A stretch of 38,804 nt of DNA from Acidimicrobiia bacterium (GCA_030066755.1 JASJAX010000034.1:1-38804); one strand, 5' to 3'; positions 1 through 8,490 are shown, counted from the first letter of the stretch. The notes: generated from the sequence alone by a model not told the origin. Made by a program: numbers and translations.

Positions 1-1851
1 CCGGCCTACCGCCATCTCTCCGTCCAGATCGCCCGCGGGATGCCACTCGACGTGGTGCTGTCCTATTGGCGGGGCCTCCCAACCGAGGACTGGGATGTCC
101 ATCGGTACCGCATGATGACGATCGCCGTACCCATCGCCAGCCAGATCGCCCATGCAGTCGGCCATGCATACGCAGAACGCCAACGTGGCAACGACACCGT
201 CGTCGGGACGTACTTCGGCGACGGAGCAACCTCAGAAAACGACTTCCACTCGGGGCTGAACTTCGCCGGGGTCTGGAACACCCCCAACGTCTTCATCTGC
301 GAGAACAACCTGTATGCGATCTCCGTGCCCTATAGCAAGCAGACCGCCTCCGAGACGATCGCACAGAAGGCCGTGGCGTACGGCATCCACGGGATTCGGG
401 TCGATGGCATGGACCCACTCGCCGTCTACCAGGCAACCCGTGACGCGGTCGATCGAGCTCGGCGAGGTGACGGCCCGACCCTGATCGAAGCGCTGACCTT
501 CCGCTACGGACCACACGCCACCGCAGACGATCCGAGTCTGTACCGCCATGAGTCCGAAGTCGACGAATGGCGAGCCAAAGACCCGATCGACCGCATGCGC
601 ACGTTCCTCGCCGCCAGGGGACTCTGGGACGACGACCGGGAGGTTGCGCTCCGCGAAGAAGCCGACACGATGTTCGACAAGGCGATGCACGAGATCGAGG
701 ACGCTCCCCTGCCGGGACGAGATACGATCGTCCGTGATGCGTATGCGCGGGTCCCGGAGATCCTCATCGATCAGCTCCACGAGCTACAGCGCGGTGCCGG
801 AGAGAACCTGACCGAGTTCAGCGCCGATGAACGATGGCCGGAACCCGGCGTTGAGCTTGCGCCGGGCCCGGAGGCTCCGAGCATCACCATGGCCGACGCC
901 ATCAACCAGGCCCTCCACCAGGCGATGGACGCCGACGACTCGATCCTCGTGCTGGGCGAAGACGTCGGTGTCGCCGGGGGCGTGTTCCGGATCACGGCCG
1001 GTCTCCACGATCGATTCGGAGAGGACCGGGTGATCGACACGCCGATCAACGAGTCGGGCATCGTCGGCACGGCCATCGGGATGGCTGTGAGCGGCAGCCG
1101 GCCGGTGGCGGAGATCCAGTTCGACGGATTCCTCTACCCGGCGTTCGACCAGGTGGCGAGCCATCTCGGCCGGCTGCGCTTCCGTAGCCGGGGCAACGCT
1201 TCACTTCCTATGGTTCTGCGGTTCCCCAACGGGGCCGGCATCGGCGCCCACGAGCACCACTGCGACTCGCCCGAGGCATTCCTCATGCACGCCCCGGGAC
1301 TCACCGTCGTCGTACCGTCGACGCCGTACGACGCCAAAGGCCTTCTCACGACGGCGCTGCGCGGTGACGATCCCGTGGTGTTCCTCGAGCCGAAAGTGCT
1401 TTATCGATCAATCAAGGAGCCCGTGCCGGAGGAGCCGTACGAGGTCCCCATCGGCGTTGCAAAGGTGCGGCGATCGGGCACCGATCTGACCCTCGTCACC
1501 TACGGTGGAATGGTCCCGGTGGCCGAGCGAGCCGCCGCTGCGGCAGCCGAGGAAGGTGTCAGCGTGGAAGTGATCGATCTCCGCACGATCTTCCCGTGGG
1601 ACACCACCACCGTGGTCGAGAGTGTCGAGAAGACCGGTCGCCTCCTGGTCGTGCAGGAACCACAACGCAGCGCAGGGGTCGCCGCGGAAGTCGCAGCCCA
1701 TGTCGCCGAGGTGGCCGGCTACTCGCTGGAGGCGCCGATCAAACGACTCACCGGCACCGACGCCCCGTGGCCCCAGTTCGCCATCGAAGACCACGCCCTC
1801 GTTCGCGACCACCACGTGGTGCACGCCATCCGAGATGTGATGAACGGCTGA
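1..1851 (+). CDS. Fused alpha-beta E1 subunit of a branched-chain 2-oxoacid dehydrogenase (5' end missing)
   Basis: Thiamine-diphosphate-dependent E1 of a 2-oxoacid dehydrogenase complex, most like the 2-oxoisovalerate (branched-chain) type, which decarboxylates 2-oxoacids and passes the acyl group to lipoyl-E2. The frame is open from base 1, so the start lies upstream; 616 residues are visible. The first part is E1 alpha, with the ThDP motif starting GDGATSE and ending CENNLYAIS. A linker near base 860 leads into E1 beta, beginning SITMADAINQAL, with LVLGEDVG and the beta-subunit run DTPINESGIVG. Alpha and beta are usually separate genes, but single-chain fusions are known in this family. 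No E2 or E3 gene follows; the next genes are convergent. The stop codon lies in a small hairpin. Family is certain; substrate (branched-chain versus pyruvate) is inferred. Confidence 0.9.
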   Translation, partial: PAYRHLSVQIARGMPLDVVLSYWRGLPTEDWDVHRYRMMTIAVPIASQIAHAVGHAYAERQRGNDTVVGTYFGDGATSENDFHSGLNFAGVWNTPNVFICENNLYAISVPYSKQTASETIAQKAVAYGIHGIRVDGMDPLAVYQATRDAVDRARRGDGPTLIEALTFRYGPHATADDPSLYRHESEVDEWRAKDPIDRMRTFLAARGLWDDDREVALREEADTMFDKAMHEIEDAPLPGRDTIVRDAYARVPEILIDQLHELQRGAGENLTEFSADERWPEPGVELAPGPEAPSITMADAINQALHQAMDADDSILVLGEDVGVAGGVFRITAGLHDRFGEDRVIDTPINESGIVGTAIGMAVSGSRPVAEIQFDGFLYPAFDQVASHLGRLRFRSRGNASLPMVLRFPNGAGIGAHEHHCDSPEAFLMHAPGLTVVVPSTPYDAKGLLTTALRGDDPVVFLEPKVLYRSIKEPVPEEPYEVPIGVAKVRRSGTDLTLVTYGGMVPVAERAAAAAAEEGVSVEVIDLRTIFPWDTTTVVESVEKTGRLLVVQEPQRSAGVAAEVAAHVAEVAGYSLEAPIKRLTGTDAPWPQFAIEDHALVRDHHVVHAIRDVMNG

Positions 1852-1863
1852 GCCTTCGGCTCA
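1849..1863 (+). terminator. Small hairpin over the E1 stop codon
   Basis: TGAGCC, loop TTC, GGCTCA: a perfect 6-bp stem that begins with the TGA stop codon. There is no U-tract, so a role as terminator or 3' end stabiliser is inferred. The same TTC-triloop design recurs at other gene ends in this window. Confidence 0.4.
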
Positions 1864-1864
1864 A

Positions 1865-1925
1865 CGTCCCACGTCGCAAGTCCCAGGTCGGTCATCTTGA
1901 GACCTGAGACTTGAGACTTGAGACC
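1865..1925. repeat. Heptamer tandem repeat, two opposed arms (site 1)
   Basis: Left arm 1865-1889 has period-7 units such as CGTCCCA and AGTCCCA. Right arm 1901-1925 has units GACCTGA, GACTTGA, GACTTGA. The arms are complementary at 20 of 25 positions around an 11-nt spacer, so the locus can fold into a long imperfect hairpin. It lies between two convergent genes (E1 on plus, the 41-residue protein on minus). Confidence 0.8.
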
Positions 1926-1956
1926 CGACATCACCGAGACGTTGGATCGCGACCGT

Positions 1957-2082
1957 TCAGGCGATGAACGCGTAGCCGAAGAGTGCGCCCACCATCATGG
2001 CGATGAAGGTGCCGCCTCTGATGAGATCACGGACGTCTTGGCGGCGAGGCTTTCCGACTGTTGGCTTCCACGAAGAGGTCAT
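1957..2082 (-). CDS. Small single-span membrane protein (41 aa), unknown function
   Basis: A 41-codon frame whose ATG overlaps the stop of the Usp/CBS gene in an ATGA junction, which favours translational coupling and a real gene. The N-terminal half is basic and soluble (contains GKPRRQDVRDLIRGG). The C-terminal half is one hydrophobic segment (TFIAMMVGALFGYAFIA) that ends at the stop, so it looks like a tail-anchored or single-span peptide with its N-terminus in the cytoplasm. I do not recognise the family. Position beside a Usp/CBS protein and divergent to a cation/proton antiporter suggests a small accessory or regulatory subunit, which is inference only. The frame ends 31 bases before heptamer site 1. 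Confidence 0.6.
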   Translation of the reverse strand: MTSSWKPTVGKPRRQDVRDLIRGGTFIAMMVGALFGYAFIA

Positions 2083-3074
2083 GCTGCACTCCCCATCTCG
2101 GTGATCGCCGCGATGGCGACCGCTGGAACGATGCCGACGAGCTGAGTGCGTTCGTCGACGACTGGGACCGGGCCGTCGTCGAGGTACTTCCGAACATCAC
2201 CGACGGCATCGATCGGTTCGGTGACCCGCACGGCCACCGGGACTTCCATCACGTCGCCAACCACCGCGTCATCGGGGGCGACATCCAGGGCCCGGCGCCG
2301 AACGATCCCCACGAGACGCCCGTGGCGGGCGACCGGTGCGGTTGGGAACCGCACGAGTCGCTTGGCTTCGGAGACAGGGAGATCGGGCGACACGGTGTGC
2401 CCTGCGGGATTCACCGCGGCATGGAAGCAACGAAGGGCAGCGCTCCGGACGACGATGGCGCCACCAGTCGTTTGTGATGCCACGGCGGGGCCTGGACCCC
2501 AGAGCTGACGCTGGAACCAGGAGCCTTCCGGAGCGCCTGCAATCAGCAGCGTGCGCGAGCCGAGCGTGTCGATGAGGCCCACGGCACTCTTGGCTTGGGC
2601 GATCCTCCGCCCCAAGTTCGGGTACGAGAAGCCGAGCCGTTCGATCCGAGCGAGCGCTGCGGGGAGTTCCTCCGGTGAGCGATACACCGTGGCGATCTCG
2701 GCCGGCACACCGAGCGTCGTGGCCAAACGGTCGGCGATGGCGGCTGCAAGGGGCGAGTGAGGGCCGTCGGACACCGCCGCAGTGATCGAATCGACACGGG
2801 ACAGATCGACACCGACGGGCACGACCTGCGAGACGAGATCGAAGCTGCTCAAGCGGCGCGTGACGAGGATCTCCGCACGGTGATCGATGCACGTGCCAGC
2901 CAGGTCGGTCTGAATCCGCACCGGGAGGTCGTCCGTGAGGTGCTCGGCCAGTTCACGGCATCCTTCGCCGCGACTCCAGGCGACGCGCCAGGAGTCGGCC
3001 GGTCGATCATTGGGTGAGCTCATCCGGTCGGCTGCGGCTGCCTCGACGAGCGGAAGAGTCGGGTTCGCAGTCAT
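2079..3074 (-). CDS. Universal stress protein-like / CBS domain protein
   Basis: A 331-residue soluble protein. The middle resembles a universal stress protein fold (around residues 100-200: PLAAAIADRLATTLGVPAEI, then a second strand-helix unit). The C-terminal third has two CBS-type repeats, seen as GRLVGIVRRRALD, then VMEVPVAVRVTEPIDAVGDV and QLVGIVPAVAIA. CBS pairs commonly bind adenine nucleotides and gate transporters or enzymes. The start ATG at 3074 has a GGAG ribosome site about 7 nt upstream. It diverges from the antiporter at 3279 across a 204-bp AT-rich region and is coupled to the 41-residue membrane protein. A nucleotide-sensing role in ion or pH stress is inferred. The Usp assignment is weaker than the CBS assignment. 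Confidence 0.65.
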   Translation of the reverse strand: MTANPTLPLVEAAAADRMSSPNDRPADSWRVAWSRGEGCRELAEHLTDDLPVRIQTDLAGTCIDHRAEILVTRRLSSFDLVSQVVPVGVDLSRVDSITAAVSDGPHSPLAAAIADRLATTLGVPAEIATVYRSPEELPAALARIERLGFSYPNLGRRIAQAKSAVGLIDTLGSRTLLIAGAPEGSWFQRQLWGPGPAVASQTTGGAIVVRSAALRCFHAAVNPAGHTVSPDLPVSEAKRLVRFPTAPVARHGRLVGIVRRRALDVAPDDAVVGDVMEVPVAVRVTEPIDAVGDVRKYLDDGPVPVVDERTQLVGIVPAVAIAAITEMGSAA

Positions 3075-3180
3075 GGTTCGCTCCTACGTCCGGATCGTTT
3101 CGTACGATCTCTGATACACGATATAGATATCTCTATTTGTGATTCGTGTCAAGAGGCCATTTTGGATTTCGGCATTTTCC

Positions 3181-3236
3181 TTGCGTGATTCTGGAAACGT
3201 GTAATATATTTCGTGTTATTGATATCCTGACACGAA
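3181..3236 (+). promoter_or_regulatory. Promoter and operator-like box upstream of the CPA2 antiporter
   Basis: TTGCGT (3181-3186), 18 nt, TATATT (3205-3210) reads as a promoter. A 26-bp box at 3208-3233 matches 20 of 26 positions of the box at 8559-8584 before the Mrp operon, with shared cores ATTTCRTG and TGAWATCCTGA. Here the box also lies within an inverted repeat, TTCGTGT at 3210-3216 and ACACGAA at 3230-3236. The box ends 46 nt before the ATG at 3279 (50 nt in the Mrp case). The surrounding 3105-3225 is unusually AT-rich for this genome. Confidence 0.55.
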
Positions 3237-3278
3237 GATGAGCTCCGTGAACGACTCCAGCACCACCGCCCGGCGGCA

Positions 3279-5192
3279 ATGAACACTGCTCTCCTGCTCG
3301 CCTCGTTCGGCGTCGTCGCCCTGGCCTCAGCGGCCATCGGCGACGCCTTCAAACGCATCCAGCTGCCGGCGATCACTGGCTACCTGTTCGCCGGTGCGAT
3401 CGCGGGTTCGTTTGCACTCGACCTCATCCCCTCGAGCGCAACCGAGGATCTACGGTTCGTCGACGAGATCGCCCTCGCTGTCATTGCGTTTGTCGCCGGG
3501 AGCGAGCTCTACATCAAGGAGATCCGCCCCCGCCTCAAGCCGATCCTGTCCATCACCTCGGGCATCATCCTCGTGGCGTATGCCCTGCTCACCGTTGGCA
3601 TCTTCCTGCTGACTGACGTCGTGTCATTCACGCGTGATCTCGATACCGGCGCCCGGCTGGCGACCGCCCTTCTCGGCGCTGCGGTGCTGCTCGCTCTGTC
3701 GCCTCCCTCGACGATCGCCGTCATCAAGGACGTCCGCGCCCGCGGCCGGTTCACCAGGACCGTCCTCGGCGTCACCATCACGATGGACGTAGCGATCATC
3801 GTGCTCTTCGCCACCATGACGTCGATCGCATCGCCGCTGCTGACGAACTCGTCGCTGGATCTCAGCTTCATTCTTCTGCTGGCACTCGATCTGTTCATCG
3901 CCGTGGTGCTTGGCGTCATTGCCGGTCAGATCTTGCGGCTGATCATGTCCCTGCCGGGCCACCAGATGGTCAAGATCGCGCTCGTCCTCGCCACCGGCTT
4001 CGGCATCTACGAGCTCGCCGACTTCGTGTCCGAATGGAGCCCGGACGCCCTTGGCTTCGAGATCTACATCGAGCCTCTGCTCATCGCCTTGATCGCCGGG
4101 TTCATCATGACGAACTTCACTGCCGCACGAGATGACTTCGCCGACCTGCTCCACGTCGTCGGCCCCACGGTGTACATCGCCTTTTTCACTCTGACCGGGC
4201 TCTCCCTGAAGCTCGACATCCTCTGGACCGTCCTGCCTGTCGCAGTCGCATTGTTCGTGCTGCGAGCGATTGGGATTGCCGGCGGTACATGGCTCGGCTC
4301 TCGCTGGGCTGGGGAGGCTCCCCGCCATCGGCGTGTCTTCTGGGCGGCGTTCATCACGCAGGCTGGAATCGCTCTCGGTCTGGCTCGGGAGGTGGCCGTG
4401 CAGTTCCCGAGCCTGGGCGACGCTTTCGCTACGTTGATCATCTCGGTCGTGGTCATCAACGAGGTGGTGGGCCCACTGTTCCTCAAGGCCGGGCTGCGCA
4501 GGGTCGGCGAGACGCACGAGCCGGATCGCGGAACGGCCCCCTCTCGCCGGGCCGTCGTGCTCGGAGTCGAGAGTCAGTCGCTCGAACTCGCCCGGGCGCT
4601 GCAGCGAATGGACTGGGAAGTCGTGGTCGCCGACACCGACGAAGAGCATGTCGCCCGACTGGCTGCCGCCGATGTGGACGAGCGTCACATTCCGGACGTC
4701 TCCGAGGCAACGATTCGAGAGCTGATGGGTGACAACACCGACGCCGTTGTCGCGATGCTCGGCGACGACGACGCCAACGCACGCATCCTCGATTTTGCGA
4801 CTGATCTCGGTGTGCAGCGCCTCGTCGCTCGCCCAGCCGACCCCGGCTACAACGGGACATACGAGGGCATCGAGGATCTCCTCGTTGTCGATCCCGGGAC
4901 GGCCATCGTCTCGCTGCTCGAGCAGGCCGTCACCTCGCCGCAGTCCGCAACGCTGCTACTCCGTCAGGATGCCGATCGGCTCGTCACCCAGCTCGAGATC
5001 ACCAACCCGGACCTCGCCGGAACACCGGTTCGAGACCTTCGGCTACCGACCGACGTGCTGCTCCTCCAGCTGACGAGGAACGGATCGACGGTCGTGGTCC
5101 ACGGCCACACCGAGCTTCAGTTTGGTGACGAAATCACCGTCCTTGCCGGCCCCGACAGCATCGACGAGGCCCGCATCAAGCTCACCGTCTGA
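3279..5192 (+). CDS. CPA2-family cation/proton antiporter with RCK (TrkA-N/TrkA-C) domains
   Basis: A 637-residue membrane antiporter of the monovalent cation:proton antiporter-2 (KefB/KefC, NhaS-like) family. About 390 N-terminal residues form the 10-12-helix exchanger core, with typical runs such as PAITGYLFAGAIAG and GARLATALLGAAVLLALSPP. A cytoplasmic RCK_N domain follows from about residue 424 and an RCK_C domain from about 565 (ITNPDLAGTPVRDLRL). Family members swap Na+ or K+ for H+ across the plasma membrane. The RCK_N nucleotide loop reads GVESQSL rather than GxGxxG, so nucleotide binding may be altered; the acidic residue after the second strand (VVVADTD) is kept. It diverges from the Usp/CBS gene and has the promoter box shared with the Mrp operon. 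Ion selectivity cannot be read from sequence. Confidence 0.88.
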   Translation: MNTALLLASFGVVALASAAIGDAFKRIQLPAITGYLFAGAIAGSFALDLIPSSATEDLRFVDEIALAVIAFVAGSELYIKEIRPRLKPILSITSGIILVAYALLTVGIFLLTDVVSFTRDLDTGARLATALLGAAVLLALSPPSTIAVIKDVRARGRFTRTVLGVTITMDVAIIVLFATMTSIASPLLTNSSLDLSFILLLALDLFIAVVLGVIAGQILRLIMSLPGHQMVKIALVLATGFGIYELADFVSEWSPDALGFEIYIEPLLIALIAGFIMTNFTAARDDFADLLHVVGPTVYIAFFTLTGLSLKLDILWTVLPVAVALFVLRAIGIAGGTWLGSRWAGEAPRHRRVFWAAFITQAGIALGLAREVAVQFPSLGDAFATLIISVVVINEVVGPLFLKAGLRRVGETHEPDRGTAPSRRAVVLGVESQSLELARALQRMDWEVVVADTDEEHVARLAAADVDERHIPDVSEATIRELMGDNTDAVVAMLGDDDANARILDFATDLGVQRLVARPADPGYNGTYEGIEDLLVVDPGTAIVSLLEQAVTSPQSATLLLRQDADRLVTQLEITNPDLAGTPVRDLRLPTDVLLLQLTRNGSTVVVHGHTELQFGDEITVLAGPDSIDEARIKLTV

Positions 5193-5300
5193 GCACATCG
5201 GTACGCCCACCGCCGTCGAATCGGGTCTTCAGTACCGACCAGATCATCCATACCGTTACCTCGAGTCGACAGACTCAGAAGACACAAGGAGAAGAACGCC

Positions 5301-6446
5301 ATGCGGACCATCGCTGTTGGCACTTTCCGCGGGATTCCAGTGCGGATCCACGCTGGCGCGCTCGTCATCGCCGGCCTCGTTGCGTGGATCGTCGGCAGCT
5401 CGGTACTCCCCCAGTTCGTTCCCGGTGCTTCCACGGCCGGCTACCTCGTCGGCGGTGCGGTTGCCGGAGCGGGGGTGCTCGGGTCGATCCTCGCCCATGA
5501 GGCCGCTCATGCCATCGTTGCACGCCGCCACGGCGTGCCGGTGAAGTCGATCACACTCTGGCTGCTCGGCGGTGTCGCCCACCTCGAAGATGAAGCACCG
5601 TCGCCCCGTGCCGAGGCCCAGATCGCCGGCGTCGGACCGCTCACGAGCATCGTGGTCGCCGCCACGCTGGGCGGCCTCGGTTTGATGCTCGGCTCCATCG
5701 GCGTCGCCCCACTCGCGGCAGCGACCTTCCTGTGGCTCGCGCTCATCAACGGAGTCCTCGCCGTCTTCAACCTGCTCCCCGGCGCTCCCCTCGATGGTGG
5801 ACGCCTCCTTCGGGCCTGGCTCTGGAAGCGCAGCGGCGACAAAGATCGCGCCGCCGCCCGAGCTACGTCCGTCGGCCGCGTGGTCGGGTTGAGCGTCGTG
5901 GGTCTCGGGGCCATCGAGCTGCTCGTGCTGGGGAACTTCGGCGGTCTCTGGACGGCATTCATCGGCTGGTTCCTCTACGGAGCGGCCGGCCAGGAGGCGC
6001 GTGCCGGCAAGATCGCTGCGGGGCTCGGGGACCGACGGATGCGCGAGGTGATGTCACCATTGCCCACGAGTGTCCCCGATTGGTCACCGGTAGCCGACCT
6101 GCTCGCTGCGCCGCCGTACGGGGCATCCCGTGTGCTCGCAGTGGACTTCGGTGGCGACCCGTCTGCCGTCGTCGAGCTCGACCAGGTTGCTCGACTCATC
6201 CGCACGGCCCGTCGACCTGACGGCGGTGCCCTGCGGATCAAGGACCTGCCCCTGGCGAGCCCCGTCGAGGTCGACGGTGATCGCCCGGCGATCGAGGCCC
6301 TCCGCACCCACGCCGGCAAGCCGGTGATCGTCACCGCCGACGGCCGCCCGATCGGCGTTGTCGCCGAACCCGAGCTGGCCCGAGCCGTGGCGCTGCATCA
6401 CCTCGAACGTCAGGCGGATGACGATCCGTTCGTCCGTGCCGCCTGA
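5301..6446 (+). CDS. Site-2-protease-like membrane metalloprotease (M50) with C-terminal CBS-like region
   Basis: A 381-residue intramembrane zinc metalloprotease of family M50. The zinc motif HEAAH is at residues 66-70 in a transmembrane segment, and the third ligand motif NLLPGAPLDGG is at 157-167 (Asp165). About six hydrophobic segments lie before residue 235. The C-terminal 130 residues look like a degenerate CBS pair (RMREVMSPLPTSVP near 248, IGVVAEPELARAVA near the end), as in M50B-CBS proteins. The start at 5301 has an AAGGAGA ribosome site 8-9 nt upstream. It follows the antiporter by 108 nt on the same strand. Such proteases cut membrane-bound regulators or clear membrane peptides; the substrate here is unknown. 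Confidence 0.88.
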   Translation: MRTIAVGTFRGIPVRIHAGALVIAGLVAWIVGSSVLPQFVPGASTAGYLVGGAVAGAGVLGSILAHEAAHAIVARRHGVPVKSITLWLLGGVAHLEDEAPSPRAEAQIAGVGPLTSIVVAATLGGLGLMLGSIGVAPLAAATFLWLALINGVLAVFNLLPGAPLDGGRLLRAWLWKRSGDKDRAAARATSVGRVVGLSVVGLGAIELLVLGNFGGLWTAFIGWFLYGAAGQEARAGKIAAGLGDRRMREVMSPLPTSVPDWSPVADLLAAPPYGASRVLAVDFGGDPSAVVELDQVARLIRTARRPDGGALRIKDLPLASPVEVDGDRPAIEALRTHAGKPVIVTADGRPIGVVAEPELARAVALHHLERQADDDPFVRAA

Positions 6447-6534
6447 GCGCTCGGCGTGAGCCTGGTCTTGATGCTATTCGGGGCGCCCGTCCGCCCTCAT
6501 TGACTTCCACTCGTCCTGGTAGTCGAATACCCCG

Positions 6535-7179
6535 ATGTCGTCGGCCCTGCTCATTGCGTACGTCGGAACGGTCCTGATCCTCGCCCTGACGCCAGGCCCC
6601 AGCACCATGCTCGGTTCTGCCCACGGCATGCGGTACGGGGCGCGTGGAACGCTTCCGACGATTGCCGGCGACCTGTCGGCCAACAGCCTTCAAATGACCG
6701 CCGCCGCCATTGGTCTCGGAGCGATCATCACCAACTCCGCAACGGCGTTCACCATCATCAAGTGGGCGGGGGTCGCATACCTGGCGTGGATGGGCATCAA
6801 TCACATCAGAAGCGCCAAGGAACGGCTCCAATCGCGCGACGACCACGGCGTCCGCAACCCGTGGTCGCGCTACGCGCAGGGGTTCGTCACCTCGGCCAGT
6901 AACCCAAAGGCGATCGTCTTCTTTGCGGCCCTCTTCCCGCAGTTCACCGACCCTGCGGCTGCTGCGGCACCGGTCGCTGCGCAGTTCCTCGTTCTGGGCG
7001 TCGTGTTTCTCGTCATCGACGGCCTCTCCGTGCTCCTCTACGCCGCGACAGCCGGTCGGCTTGCCAATTGGCTGTCAAAGCAGGGGCGCGTGACAACACA
7101 ACGCCGACTCACCGGGCTCGTACTCATCGGTGCCGCCGGGCTGCTCTCCCTCAAGGGCTCCCCATCAGCCTCGAGCTGA
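6535..7179 (+). CDS. LysE/RhtB-family exporter
   Basis: A 214-residue membrane protein of the LysE/RhtB amino-acid and metabolite exporter family. It has the family hallmark LALTPGPSTMLGSAHGMRYG near the N-terminus, the segment IIKWAGVAYLAWMGINHIRS and the motif GFVTSASNPKAIVFFAALFPQF, cited here as separate parts of one run. About five to six hydrophobic segments fit the family. No ribosome site precedes the ATG; a possible TTGACT (6500-6505) sits 17 nt before TCGAAT (6523-6528), only 6 nt from the ATG, so a leaderless transcript is possible. It converges with the tandem Usp gene, 45 bp away. Substrate is unknown. Confidence 0.9.
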   Translation: MSSALLIAYVGTVLILALTPGPSTMLGSAHGMRYGARGTLPTIAGDLSANSLQMTAAAIGLGAIITNSATAFTIIKWAGVAYLAWMGINHIRSAKERLQSRDDHGVRNPWSRYAQGFVTSASNPKAIVFFAALFPQFTDPAAAAAPVAAQFLVLGVVFLVIDGLSVLLYAATAGRLANWLSKQGRVTTQRRLTGLVLIGAAGLLSLKGSPSASS

Positions 7180-7224
7180 GAGTGCCAGCACCGGCGATGG
7201 CTCGTTGCCTCGCCTCGTCGTGCG

Positions 7225-8160
7225 CTAGCCGCCCACCGGCGAAACAAACCCCGGGGGCTTGACGGCAATCACAGACGCCTCGAGGTCACCGAGGATCCGT
7301 TCGGCAGTGTTGCCGATGATCAGCCCGCGCAGACCGGCGCGAGCCAACGTGCCCATCACCACCACGCCGGGCTGGACGTCGTCGACGACCCGATTGATCA
7401 CGTCCGCAGCCCGACCTTCAACGAGGTGAAGCTGCGGATCCATGCCGGTGATGTCGATCCCGTCGAGGATCTGGTCGAACGTCTTCTCGTTGGCAACGCG
7501 CTCCTCGTCGACGAGGGCGTCGACCCGCGCTGCGGGGAGCCGGACCTTGCTGTTGCGCAACAGGTGCTCGCCCTCGAGTCGCCACGCATGGGCGATGTGC
7601 ACCTGACCACCCTGGATACGAGCCAAAGACACCCCGAGCTCGACCAACATGCGGTTCAGCGAGCCGATCTCGCCGTCCTCGGGGAATGGTCCAATCGCAA
7701 CGACGACGTCTTGGCGTCCCCACGTACGAGGGTCGTCGACCCACACCGGAACGGGACACTTACGCAGCAGGTGCAGCGTGGTGGATGAGCCGCCGAGTCC
7801 GCGATGCGATTCGGATCGGTCTGGTGCGGTGATGACGAGGTCGTGTTCGTATTCGATGACCCGCTCGATGACCTTGGCGAATCGGACGCCAACCTCGACG
7901 ACAACCCGGGTCTCGACGGTCATGACCCGTGCGGCCAGTTCTTCGAGTTCATTGCGACGCGCCTCGACGAGCAACGCTTGGAGATCGATGTCCGACGACG
8001 CGCTCCCCCGCCCGAGGCGACGAGTGCCGAGGCCGGGAACGACGTCGATCAGCGTCAGCCGCGCTCGGTTGCGCTCGGCCAGTTCGGCCGCCCGAGCAAT
8101 GACCCGGGGCATCTCGGGATCGGACGAGACGAGGACGAGGATCTCGTGGAAGCGTTGCAC
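7225..8160 (-). CDS. Tandem universal stress protein (UspE-like, two Usp domains)
   Basis: A 311-residue soluble protein with two Usp domains (about 1-145 and 150-305). The second carries an ATP-binding Usp signature, GTLARAGLRGLIIGNTAE, close to the E. coli UspE pattern. The first ends with a related but weaker HRGLGGSSTTLHLLRKCPVP. The start is GTG at 8160 with an AGGAG site about 6 nt upstream. It lies 12 nt downstream of the winged-helix regulator on the same strand, so the two form an operon that diverges from the Mrp genes. Usp proteins respond to stress and energy state; the link to ion homeostasis here comes from position. Confidence 0.88.
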   Translation of the reverse strand: MQRFHEILVLVSSDPEMPRVIARAAELAERNRARLTLIDVVPGLGTRRLGRGSASSDIDLQALLVEARRNELEELAARVMTVETRVVVEVGVRFAKVIERVIEYEHDLVITAPDRSESHRGLGGSSTTLHLLRKCPVPVWVDDPRTWGRQDVVVAIGPFPEDGEIGSLNRMLVELGVSLARIQGGQVHIAHAWRLEGEHLLRNSKVRLPAARVDALVDEERVANEKTFDQILDGIDITGMDPQLHLVEGRAADVINRVVDDVQPGVVVMGTLARAGLRGLIIGNTAERILGDLEASVIAVKPPGFVSPVGG

Positions 8161-8172
8161 GGCGGTCTCCTT

Positions 8173-8490
8173 TCAGCCGGTCCGGACGGGTCCGACGTCG
8201 ACGGTCAGAGCATGCAGCAAGGCGCTGATGCCCATGTGGTGCTCGAGTGGGTGACGCAGGGGCTGCTCGCCATGCACCTCGTAGTGGTTGCGGCGGCCGA
8301 CGCGCTGATGGGTGATGTACCCTTCGGCTTCGAGCTCAGCCACGATGCGCTGGGCGGCTCGCTCGGTGATGCCGACGAGTACGGCAATCTCACGGATTCG
8401 GAGCGTCGGGTCCGCGGCGATACACAGCAGGACGTGGGCGTGGTTCGTGAGGAATGTCCAACCCCTCTTCTGGGTTTGCTCGATGACCAT
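8173..8490 (-). CDS. Winged-helix DNA-binding regulator (paralogue 1)
   Basis: A 105-residue winged helix-turn-helix protein. The HTH reads RIREIAVLVGITERAAQRIV, followed by a wing (HQRVGRRNHYEVH). I choose ATG at 8490 because it has a CGGAGA site 6 nt upstream and gives an N-terminus matching the paralogue at 14315-14596. A longer frame to 8616 would run through the divergent promoter region. The two paralogues share WTFLTNH, GITERAAQRIVAELE and RVGRRN and are about three-quarters identical by eye. It forms an operon with the tandem Usp gene and diverges from the Mrp operon, so it is a likely local regulator. The ligand is unknown; MarR-, IclR- and Lrp-like proteins share this fold. Confidence 0.82.
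   Translation of the reverse strand: MVIEQTQKRGWTFLTNHAHVLLCIAADPTLRIREIAVLVGITERAAQRIVAELEAEGYITHQRVGRRNHYEVHGEQPLRHPLEHHMGISALLHALTVDVGPVRTG

Noticed and set aside
2061-2508. Open frames on plus across the Usp/CBS gene
   Set aside because: They lie antisense to a gene with recognisable CBS motifs and show no motifs themselves; high GC makes such frames common.
3624-4688. 354-codon minus-strand frame inside the antiporter gene
   Set aside because: Composition is that of a reversed membrane protein (rich in Asp, Arg, His, Gln, Gly); no domain can be seen. The same applies to the long minus frames at 8613-10136, 11607-12887 and 15782-17572.
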